From Chryseosolibacter sp044507775 (GTDB lineage: Bacteria > Bacteroidota > Bacteroidia > Cytophagales > Cyclobacteriaceae), in NCBI GenBank assembly GCA_044507775.1, contig JBIQIY010000001.1, positions 248,001-312,000 on the forward strand: a DNA stretch of 64,000 nt, given 5' to 3'. The translations under genes were made by a program, and so were the position numbers. Positions 50,788 to 59,000 of this stretch are shown piece by piece. Under the pieces are notes generated by a model. It was not told the DNA's origin and ran no database searches. It was given only the letters and a program-made list of their open reading frames with translations. Each line of letters begins with the position of its first letter. Position 1 is the first letter of the stretch.

Positions 50788-51447
50788 TCAGACGAGATTT
50801 TCGCGGACGGTTTTGTTCACCATATCCACAGCGTTATTGACGCCGAGTTTTTTCATGATGTTGAACCGATGGGTCTCGATGGTGCGCAGGCTTTTATTCA
50901 GGCTCTCGGCAATCTCCTTGTTGTGTTTTCCGTCGATAACAAGGCGGAGGATTTCCTTTTCCCGGCGTGTAAGGTGATACGCATCTTCTACTACCGGTCC
51001 GGGAGAACTGACAAAAGGTTTTGAATTCAGCAACTGGTTTGCGAGTACGTGCGACACAGTTCCGGAGAAATACCTGTGGCCGCCGTGAACTTGCTTGAGC
51101 GCGCGAATAAATTCTTCCTTGTCCGTGTCTTTGAGTAGATACCCGTGGGCACCTGCCCGCAACGCCTGCACCACATATTCTTCGGAGTCGTGCATCGACA
51201 GGATCACGGCCCGGGTTCCCGGAGCATAGCCTGCCAGTTGTGCGGCGGCCTCCAGCCCGTTTAACTCCGGCATGCGGATGTCCAGAACGAGGATGTCTGG
51301 CTTGAGCGCTTTCGCTTTTTCAAGTGCCTCCTGTCCGTTGCCGGCTTCACCGACCACGCGAATTTGTGTATCCTGCTCCAGCATCGACTTGATGCCCTTG
51401 CGCACCAGGACGTGATCGTCCGCCAAAACTATGTTGATACTGCTCAT
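50788..51447 (-). CDS. NarL/NreC-type LuxR-family response regulator
   Basis: 219 aa. Receiver domain at 1-120: acidic pocket DDH near the start, phosphoacceptor Asp in ILVLDIRMPELNG, Thr/Ser and Lys in HGYLLKDTDKEEF. LuxR-type helix-turn-helix at about 150-215: LTRREKEILRLVIDGKHNKEIAESLNKSLRTIETH. It starts 3 bp after the sensor gene and is surely its partner. Placed between nirBD and narK-nitrate reductase, it is the best candidate to bind the TACGTA boxes in front of these units. Nothing directly shows whether nitrate, nitrite or oxygen is sensed. Confidence 0.93.
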   Translation of the reverse strand: MSSINIVLADDHVLVRKGIKSMLEQDTQIRVVGEAGNGQEALEKAKALKPDILVLDIRMPELNGLEAAAQLAGYAPGTRAVILSMHDSEEYVVQALRAGAHGYLLKDTDKEEFIRALKQVHGGHRYFSGTVSHVLANQLLNSKPFVSSPGPVVEDAYHLTRREKEILRLVIDGKHNKEIAESLNKSLRTIETHRFNIMKKLGVNNAVDMVNKTVRENLV

Positions 51448-51450
51448 GTT

Positions 51451-52890
51451 TCAATTATTTCCGCGCGACAACGGGACGGTGAGACGCACGGAGGTCCCCT
51501 GCCCTGTCGCAGACTGAATTTCCAGGTTGCCGTTAATATATTCTGTCCGCTCGTACATGTTAAAAAATCCGCGGCCCGACTCGGGATCGGAACTTCCCGC
51601 TTCGACGATTTTCGGGTCAAAACCTTTTCCTTCGTCTTTTATGTCGATCACCAATTCATTCCCGGCTTGCTTCAAAGATACGGTAATCTTTTCAGCACCG
51701 GAGTACTTGATGGCATTGTTGACTGCTTCCTGAACGATGCGGAAAATGTTGTTCTCAACTTTCTGCGCAAGCCGGCCAATGTCGCCACGGGTCCGGTACT
51801 CGATGTGAATACCCGTGAGTTTACCGATCTCGTGAATAAAAACATTCAACCCCGCCTGCAACCCGTAGTCTCCCAACACCGTAGGTTTGAGATCGAAGGT
51901 TACCTTTCTGACCTCCCTGATTATTTCTCTGATCAGTTGGTCGATCTCGGAGATCTTTTGTTTCGCCGGATGGTTCCGGGCGAGGTCGATGGATTCAATC
52001 TGGTACTTCAACGAGGTGAGCATCTGCCCGATTCCATCGTGGATATCCATGGCAATACGTTTGCGTTCTTCCTCCTGGCCTTCGAGAATAAGGACCGACC
52101 GGTACTTTTGCTGATTGATCTTTTTCTCAATCTCGGCGCGGTTCTTCTGCTTCATGCTTTGCTCAGCAACCTTACGGGCAGAGGTATCCATTCCGAGCAT
52201 GACGAGCTCATGGATCTCGCCGGCATCATTGTATATCGGGGTGATGAGTACCTCAAACCAGCAATCTTTCTGCGCCCGGTTGCGGGATTTGACCTCGCCT
52301 TGCCACAGTCTTCCCTCGGACACCGTATCGACGACGCGGTCCATCCAGTCGTCCGCTTCGTCCATGCCCGGAAACAGATCTGCGAGTCGCGTGTTAGATT
52401 GCAGCGTATGCACACCAACCGTTTCGGCAAACGGCTCGGAGACAAACGTTACATTCCCACCACGGTCCGCCTTTGCGAGGAGTCTTGGATTTTCCACTGG
52501 CTCATTAACGATAGCCATCTGCTCATACGTTTTCTCCAGCGACGAATATAGTTCGCCGATCTCCTGCGAAAGCTTGCGCGCATTTTTCTCCGACTTCATG
52601 AGTTGAGTGATGGTCTCGGTTACCCGCCGGGCGGCGGGCCGAAAGATAAAAATCGCCTCCAGTGCAATCACAAGCAGCGTTACCCCGAGCACGATATATT
52701 CGGTTGTACGGATCGAAGCGATCCCCTCCCGGGCGGGAGCATCAAGCTGGCGGGCGATCTGCACTTCGACCAGCACCTGCCCCGCGACTGCGACAAGCGC
52801 GATCATTCCCAGTGCCAAAACAGACCACAGGCCGAGCCTCCCGAAGCGGTGTACGTCTCCTTTTATATACTTATCCAGCTGAAGCTGCAT
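51451..52890 (-). CDS. Sensor histidine kinase (HisKA_3, NarX/NreB-like) with very short periplasmic loop and PAS domain
   Basis: 479 aa. Two transmembrane helices at about 21-43 and 64-84 enclose only about 20 residues. The second helix and its end (TEYIVLGVTLLVIALEAIFIFRPAARRV) match the end of the PilJ/NarX-like input module, but the nitrate-binding P-box and helical bundle are missing. A coiled coil, a PAS domain at about 125-240 (PVENPRLLAKADRGGNVTFV, ELVMLGMDTSARK), HisKA_3 (IAMDIHDGIGQMLTSLKY) and HATPase (EAVNNAIKYSGA, DEGKGFDP, GRGFFNMYER) follow. No Cys cluster of NreB type is seen. It pairs with the adjacent response regulator. Confidence 0.92.
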   Translation of the reverse strand: MQLQLDKYIKGDVHRFGRLGLWSVLALGMIALVAVAGQVLVEVQIARQLDAPAREGIASIRTTEYIVLGVTLLVIALEAIFIFRPAARRVTETITQLMKSEKNARKLSQEIGELYSSLEKTYEQMAIVNEPVENPRLLAKADRGGNVTFVSEPFAETVGVHTLQSNTRLADLFPGMDEADDWMDRVVDTVSEGRLWQGEVKSRNRAQKDCWFEVLITPIYNDAGEIHELVMLGMDTSARKVAEQSMKQKNRAEIEKKINQQKYRSVLILEGQEEERKRIAMDIHDGIGQMLTSLKYQIESIDLARNHPAKQKISEIDQLIREIIREVRKVTFDLKPTVLGDYGLQAGLNVFIHEIGKLTGIHIEYRTRGDIGRLAQKVENNIFRIVQEAVNNAIKYSGAEKITVSLKQAGNELVIDIKDEGKGFDPKIVEAGSSDPESGRGFFNMYERTEYINGNLEIQSATGQGTSVRLTVPLSRGNN

Positions 52891-52934
52891 TACGTAAAAT
52901 TACGCAAAAATCTATATAAGCGAGCTTTACGCAT
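52890..52934 (-). promoter_or_regulatory. TACGTA-type boxes immediately upstream of the sensor kinase gene
   Basis: TACGTA 52891-52896 and TACGCA 52901-52906 repeat with a 10-bp period (AAAT between), directly abutting the start codon; a third TACGCA lies at 52928-52933. On the minus strand TTTG, 21 bp and TAGATTTT form a weak promoter, which would put the paired boxes over the transcription start. Confidence 0.55.
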
Positions 52935-52945
52935 GCAAATTCGCA

Positions 52946-53323
52946 TTATTGAAGGGAGTTCACACCAACGTAAACCCAGCCTTCCTCGACCTTCACGGGG
53001 AAAACCCGGATCGTTTTTTCCGCAGCATTCAGACATTCACCGGTCTGCAGTGAAAACGATCGCTTATGAAAGGGACAGGCGACCTTGGGTTCATCTCCGA
53101 CCGAGCCCAGAATGCCACGCGAGAGAACCATCTGCCGTTTGTGCGGACACAGGTTTTGAGAAGCGAACCACTCATTCCGGCGGGCGAAATGAAATACGGC
53201 TATCTGCATGCCGTGATATCGCACACATGCACCACCGTTGGGGGGAAAATATGAAACCGGAGCCGCCCGAAACCACGTTACCCCTACACGCTCCAAAGCA
53301 ATTACCTCACTATTGTTTACCAT
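52946..53323 (-). CDS. nirD: NirD, small subunit of assimilatory nitrite reductase (Rieske type)
   Basis: 125 aa. A Rieske-like beta fold with cluster ligands retained: Cys-Pro-His in SQNLCPHKRQM and Cys-Pro-Phe-His in KVACPFHKRSFSL, then LQTGECLNAAEKTIRVFPVKVEEGWVYV. NirD supports NirB in NADH-dependent reduction of nitrite to ammonium. It lies 101 bp behind nirB, a gap filled by an ACTTACA tandem repeat and a palindromic insert, so the two may still be cotranscribed. Confidence 0.92.
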   Translation of the reverse strand: MVNNSEVIALERVGVTWFRAAPVSYFPPNGGACVRYHGMQIAVFHFARRNEWFASQNLCPHKRQMVLSRGILGSVGDEPKVACPFHKRSFSLQTGECLNAAEKTIRVFPVKVEEGWVYVGVNSLQ

Positions 53324-53332
53324 AACTCTATC

Positions 53333-53433
53333 ACTTATAACTTACAACTTAAAACTTACAACTTACAACCCGCCTGCGCTTCCTCCCGCATGCCACCGCA
53401 AGCTTCGTCGGGCAGGCTTACAACTTACAACTC
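53333..53433. repeat. ACTTACA heptad tandem repeat interrupted by a 46-bp palindromic segment
   Basis: Five heptads ACTTATA, ACTTACA, ACTTAAA, ACTTACA, ACTTACA run from 53333 to 53367. A segment from GCCTGC (53372-53377) to GCAGGC (53412-53417) follows, after which the heptad resumes (CTTACA-ACTTACA-ACTC, 53417-53433). The nirB stop codon (53425-53427) lies inside the resumed repeat. It looks like a slippage-prone tract with an inserted REP-like palindrome. Confidence 0.65.
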
Positions 53434-55932
53434 TTTCCCGGCGTCCCAATCCGCCGGAATGCGCTGGCCTCGCATCTCTACAAATGACACCGTCTCATCC
53501 TGGCTGTCATCGTTGGCGAAGTGCCTGAACTGGGCGCGGAGTTCGGGCGACTCGACGACTTTTTTCCATTCGCATTCATACGTCGCGATCAATTGCTTCA
53601 TCTCTTCCTCGAGCTGATCCGCGATTCCCAGGACATCGTTGACGACAACGTCGCGCAGGTATTCGAGTCCTCCCTCCATCTTATTAAGCCAGGTAGCGGT
53701 ACGTGTCAACGGATCGGCGGTGCGGATATAAAACATGAGAAAACGATCGATGAGTCGCACGCAGGTTTCTCTGTCCACATCGGTGACGAGCAGTTTCGCG
53801 TGTTGTGGCCTTGCGCCACCGTTTCCACAGACGTATAGATTCCATCCTTTTTCCGTGGCGATCACGCCAAAGTCCTTCGACTGCGCTTCTGCACACTCGC
53901 GTATACATCCCGACACTGCTCCCTTTATCTTGTGGGGCGCACGGAGTCCTTTATATCTGTTTTCGATATAGAGCGCGAAGGATACGGAGTCCTGAACGCC
54001 GTAGCGGCACCACGTGGAGCCCACGCAACTCTTGATCGTACGCAGCGCCTTTCCGTATGCGTGACCGCTTTCAAAGCCCTCGGCAATGAGAGCCTCCCAT
54101 ATCTCCGGAAGCTGGCCGACGCGCGCGCCAAACATGTCTATACGCTGACCACCGGTGATCTTCGTATATAGATTGTATTGGCTGGCGATCCGACCGATTG
54201 CCATCAGCTTTTGAGGTGTTATCTCGCCGCCCGCGATCCGCGGCACCACGGAATAGGTACCGCCGCGCTGGATGTTTGCCAGAAACCGGTCGTTGGTATC
54301 CTGTATAGCCGCCTGCCCGAGGATCATGTCGTTCCAGATGCTGGCAAGCAGGGAAGCGATGACCGGCTTGCATACTTCGCATCCGTCCCCCTTCCCGTAA
54401 CGGGCTATGAGCGTGTCGAAGTCCCTTGCACCGGTGACGCGGATGATATCGTAAAGCTCCTGCCGCGTGTAGTCGAAATGCTCGCACAATGTTTTTTTGA
54501 TGCTGTGTCCGAGCGCTTCCAGTGTTGTTTTAAGAATGTCGTTAACCATGGGCGTGCAGCCTCCGCACCCCGTGCAAGCCTTCGTACTCTTCTTCAGATC
54601 ATCCAGCGTACAGGCGCCAAAGTCGCGGATCTGCACCTCCAGTTCATGCTTGCTGATATTTTCGCACGAGCAGATCTGCGCCGTTGCAGGCAGATCATTC
54701 ACCGTTGGTTCGCCGGCGCCGCCCGCCAATGCAGGGAAAATGAGCGATGCGGGTTCCGGTGGAAGTTTCATCTTGTTTACTACCATCTGGTGCAGCAGAT
54801 TATACTGGCCTGCATCTCCGACGAGTATCCCCCCGAGTAAGTGCTTCCCGTCTCCGGAGACATTGATGCGCTTATACACGCCGTCAAGTTTGTTTTGGTA
54901 AACGATAGGGACGCTGCCGGGAGTTTCACCGAAAGGATCACCGAAGCTGGCCACATCCACGCCGAGCATCTTTAGCTTCGTCGACATATCGAACCCTGCG
55001 AACTCCCGGCATTTTTCTCCGTTTACCTGCGCCGCGGCAATCGCAGCCATTTCATAGCCCGGTGCAACGAGTCCGTACACCGTGTCTTTGTGACATACAA
55101 CCTCCCCTATCGCAAAGATGTTCGGGTCACTTGTTCGAAGAAAGTTGTCAACAATCACGCCGCCGCGGGCGTGAACGGTAAGACCTGCGGTTCGGGCCAG
55201 GTCATCGCGCGGTCGAATACCAGCGGAGATGACGACCATGTCAACTTCGAGCGCGCTGCCGTCCGCAAAAGTCAGCGCCTCCGGTACACCATCGCCGACT
55301 ATTGTCCGTGTATTCTTTTCCAGGTGGATGCTGATCCCCATTTGCGCGAGTTTGTACTCGAGCACTTTCGATCCTGCTTCGTCGATCTGTCGCGGCATAA
55401 GACGGGAAGCAAATTCGACGACGTGCGTCTCGAGACCGAGATCGCGCAATGCCTTGGCTGCCTCCAGCCCGAGCAGACCCCCGCCTAGGACGGCACCCTT
55501 CTTTATTGTACGTGCGTAGTCTCTGATGCGATTGAGGTCGTCGATGGTGCGATAGACGAAAACACCATTGCGGTCGGCGCCTTCAATGGAAGGAACATAC
55601 GCGCTCGAACCGGTCGCGAGGACGAGTTGATCGTAGCGATCGCTCCTTCCTTTGCTCGTCAGTATGGTTTTCGAGGCACGATCGATTTCAATTACACGCT
55701 CGTCGGTTTGCAAGATGATGTTGGCGTCGCGATACCATGTTGAAGGGGCCAGGAGCAGATCTTCTTCCGTCTTGCACGAAAAATAATCGCTAAGGTGCAT
55801 ACGGTCGTAAGCAGGCCGGCATTCTTCGCCATAAACCGTAACCTGTATGTCGGAGTCCAATCCGGCCTGGCGAAGCCTTTCGCAAAACTTATAACCGACC
55901 ATTCCATTCCCGACAACAATTACGTGCTTCAT
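53425..55932 (-). CDS. nirB: NirB, NADH-dependent assimilatory nitrite reductase large subunit
   Basis: 835 aa. Order: FAD/NADH domain (VIVVGNGMVGYKFCERLRQ, AVLGGGLLGLEAAKAL, DPNIFAIGEVVCH; about 1-390), BFD-like 2Fe-2S region (ICSCENISKHELEV, KACTGCGGCTPMV), a second such segment (GDGCEVCKPVIASLLAS), ferredoxin-like half domain (TPQKLMAIGRIASQYNL, GGQRIDMFG), and the siroheme-4Fe4S domain with both ligand motifs intact (CVGSTWC, and GAVSGCIRECAEAQSKDFG). It reduces nitrite to ammonium in the cytoplasm with six electrons from NADH, together with NirD. Upstream lie three TACGTA boxes. Siroheme synthesis genes are not in the window. Confidence 0.96.
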   Translation of the reverse strand: MKHVIVVGNGMVGYKFCERLRQAGLDSDIQVTVYGEECRPAYDRMHLSDYFSCKTEEDLLLAPSTWYRDANIILQTDERVIEIDRASKTILTSKGRSDRYDQLVLATGSSAYVPSIEGADRNGVFVYRTIDDLNRIRDYARTIKKGAVLGGGLLGLEAAKALRDLGLETHVVEFASRLMPRQIDEAGSKVLEYKLAQMGISIHLEKNTRTIVGDGVPEALTFADGSALEVDMVVISAGIRPRDDLARTAGLTVHARGGVIVDNFLRTSDPNIFAIGEVVCHKDTVYGLVAPGYEMAAIAAAQVNGEKCREFAGFDMSTKLKMLGVDVASFGDPFGETPGSVPIVYQNKLDGVYKRINVSGDGKHLLGGILVGDAGQYNLLHQMVVNKMKLPPEPASLIFPALAGGAGEPTVNDLPATAQICSCENISKHELEVQIRDFGACTLDDLKKSTKACTGCGGCTPMVNDILKTTLEALGHSIKKTLCEHFDYTRQELYDIIRVTGARDFDTLIARYGKGDGCEVCKPVIASLLASIWNDMILGQAAIQDTNDRFLANIQRGGTYSVVPRIAGGEITPQKLMAIGRIASQYNLYTKITGGQRIDMFGARVGQLPEIWEALIAEGFESGHAYGKALRTIKSCVGSTWCRYGVQDSVSFALYIENRYKGLRAPHKIKGAVSGCIRECAEAQSKDFGVIATEKGWNLYVCGNGGARPQHAKLLVTDVDRETCVRLIDRFLMFYIRTADPLTRTATWLNKMEGGLEYLRDVVVNDVLGIADQLEEEMKQLIATYECEWKKVVESPELRAQFRHFANDDSQDETVSFVEMRGQRIPADWDAGKEL

Positions 55933-55975
55933 TGCAAACGATTTAAGTAAGTTTTACATATAATTCCAGTAATTA

Positions 55976-56023
55976 TACGTACATAATACCTAAATCTGCA
56001 AGAACAATACGTATTTTTACGTA
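55976..56023 (-). promoter_or_regulatory. TACGTA boxes upstream of nirB
   Basis: TACGTA 56008-56013 and TACGTA 56018-56023 are spaced exactly 10 bp apart with TTTT between; a third TACGTA lies at 55976-55981, 32 bp away. On the minus strand the pair is followed directly by TTG, 19 bp and TATGTACG, a possible weak promoter, so the pair would sit just upstream of -33, as for an activator. Confidence 0.65.
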
Positions 56024-56086
56024 GTTGGTTACCTCGCCTCAAGATTAATTTGGGGTATAACCGTGAAGGAAGATGTAATGGGGGTT

Positions 56087-59000
56087 TTAGAGATCGACCT
56101 CCGACAGCTTCGATGGATTTTTCCAGTAGTCGCGCGGAGAAATATTATACTGCTTGATAAAGCATTTGTGAAAGTACGACTGACTGTTGAATCCAACCTC
56201 GTACGCCACCTGGCTGACATTCAGTTTGCCCTCCCGGAGAAGCGTCAGACTTTTCTTCAGGCGTATAGAGCGAATAAACTCGTTCACACCCAATCCTGTA
56301 AGTGCTTTGATCTTCGCGTACAGAATTGTCCTGCTTAACGCCGTCTCTTCGCAGATCAACTTGTAATCGAGTCCCGGCTCGGAAAGATTCCTTTCGATGA
56401 TACTGACGACCTGCTGAAGAAAATCTTCGTCGACCTTGCTGATCGAAACGTCGTCCGGGAAATAGTTGCCCGTGTTCAGGAACAACCGGTGCATTTTTTC
56501 CTGAGTGCGCAAAAAGTTATAGATTACCTGGAACAGCAATTCCTTGCCGGCCGGCTTCGTAAGATACACATCTGCGCCTGCGCGGTAGCCGATAGCCTGT
56601 CCTTCTTCATAAGACTGATTGGTGAGCAGGATAACCGGTATGTGACTCGTTGCCGGAAGAGCCTTTAGCTCCTTGCAAAATTTTTCACCGTCCATTACCG
56701 GCATGATCATGTCGGTAATAATGACCGTAGGCTGAACTTCGAGGGCCATCTTCAACCCCTCATTTCCATCTCCTGCTTCAAAAATCTCGAATGTCCCGGA
56801 AAGGTCGCGGCGCAGGTAATACCGCAGTTCGCGATTGTCATCAACGATGAGCAGCCTCTTTCCCTTGAGTTTCACAAGTTTCTCCAGGGGAAACTCGTGA
56901 GCAACCTTGTTGCCAAAAACGTTAAAAGGAATTTCACTTCCTTCATGAGCCTCAACGGCGACAATCGATTGTGGAAGATGGACAAAAAATTCCGACCCGA
57001 TTCCGCGGGAAGATATCAGCTTCAATTTTCCTTTGTTTGCCTCTACAAATTCTTTGGTGATCACAAGGCCCAGGCCCGTGCCTGTTTCTCCGGCGGTTCC
57101 GATCGCCAGAGATTTTTTTTCAATCTTGAAAAGGTCGGCCAATTGTTCAGGAGTCATCCCGATACCCGTATCGCGAACGCGCAGAACCGTCTCACCCCCG
57201 CGTTCTTCACAGAAGATCTCCACCCGGCCGCCTGCATGCGTAAACTTGACGCTGTTCATCAGAAGGTTTCGGATTACCGTGTCAATCATATTGTAATCCG
57301 CGTATACCTTGTGCGTCGCCAGCGAAGAAAAACTTACGGCTATGTTCTTGTTTCTGAATTGCTGTTCCATTAGCGCGACGTTCTTCCGTATCAATCCCGC
57401 GACATCAAAATCAACGGGGGAATACTGGATATCATGCGACTGTGTTCGTGCCCAACTCAACAGGTTCACCAGGAGAGTGTAGACCGATTGCGATGACTTG
57501 TATACACTATCGACATACTCGCTGATGTCATTTTTCGAAAGCTGGACAAGGTTGTTCTTCAGCGACTCCGCCAGTCCGGACAATGTCGCGACGGGGTTGC
57601 GCAAGTCGTGCGCCAAAATGGAAAAGAAACGGTCTTTGGTCTGGTTCGATCGGTGCAATTCCTGAACTGTCTTTTCGAGCTGCTGATTTTGAGCGAGGTT
57701 CTGTTCCTGCTGGACCAGTATCTTGTCGGACTGACGGAGGATTTCCCGATTGAATTCCTCCAGCTTTTCGTTCTGGAGGTTGATCTCTTCGTTCTTCTCA
57801 ACCAGGTAAGAGTTCGCTTCGGATAGTTCGTAAGTGCGTCGCGCAACTTCCTGTTCCAACAACCTGTTTTGCTTCTTGATAGACGACATACGAAGGTAAA
57901 AAAATGCGATGACAAGCGAAACCGTACCGAGTACCATCAACGTCCTGAACCACCACGTTTTCCACCATGGGGGCAAGATAACGATATGGAGATCTTTTGC
58001 TGCCTCATGCCACGCGCCTTCGGCATCCGTATACCGCAGCCGGAAGACATACGCTCCTGGATTGAGTTGTGTAAAAGCCGCCTTTGTCTCCGAACCCATG
58101 TTGATCCAGTTGTCGTGCAAGCCTTCGAGCTTGTAAGCATATTGGGTCTTGGAGTTGGAGTAGAGGTTCAGACTTGCGTAGCCAATGGTAAAGAATGACT
58201 GCTCCGGTCTTAGCACCAGCGTATCCGTGAAAGCCAGCACTTTCTCAAGCGGCGAACCTTTTTTATCAAGCGTCTGCAACTCATCATAGATGTACAAATC
58301 CGTCAGGTAGACGGAGGACTCAAATTGTTTTCGATTAACACGCAAGCTATCCGGGTTGAAGGAGTTGACTCCGTTGGGGCCGCCGATATAAAGATTGCCA
58401 TTGCTGGCAGTAAGTATAGACTTGTGGAAGAACGAATTACCTTGCAATCCATCGGTCTGGTCATAGCGCACAATCTCTTTCGTGGATACGTCAAACCCCG
58501 TGATACCCTCATTTGAACTTAGCCACATGGTACCACTGTGGTCGAAGGTAATGCCTTTGATACTTCGAGGCAGTCCGTACTGTTCCGTGTAATGTTCGAA
58601 GCCGTGGGTGGTATCAATAAACCGGTCTAGCCCTCCGGATTCACTGATCACCCAGATGCTTTTGTCCGGCGCCTCTGCTACCATATTGACAAAGTCGCTG
58701 CTGATGCTCGAGGGCGCATCCGAAGGAGTAAAATGGTGAAGGGTGGTGTTGTCGTACAGGTAAAGGCCACCATAAGTACTTACCCACAGCCTTCCGCGTG
58801 AATCGATAGCGAGGTGATTGATCCATGCGGGTGTTTTCAGGTTGAACGGAAAGACATTATTATTGCGCTGGTTGATAAACCTTCGGTTCCGGGTGTCGTA
58901 AACGGAAAGCCCCTCGCCGTGAGTTCCAATCCATACGAGTGTGTCCTGTGGCAGTATAGACTTGACGTTATTCAGCGCGAGTGAGTTGGCATCTGCGGGA

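Noticed and set aside
51364..52551. 395-codon open frame on the plus strand opposite the sensor kinase
   Set aside because: It lies fully antisense to a kinase with complete motifs, shows no recognisable domain or signal, and arises from codon bias of the real gene. The same holds for antisense frames at 8812-9429, 22721-23344, 25830-26561, 42009-42605, 54178-54840 and 62462-63034.
53333..53433. CRISPR-like array
   Set aside because: The repeat unit is only 7 bp, without spacers, and no cas genes are near. It is a simple tandem repeat with an inserted palindrome.
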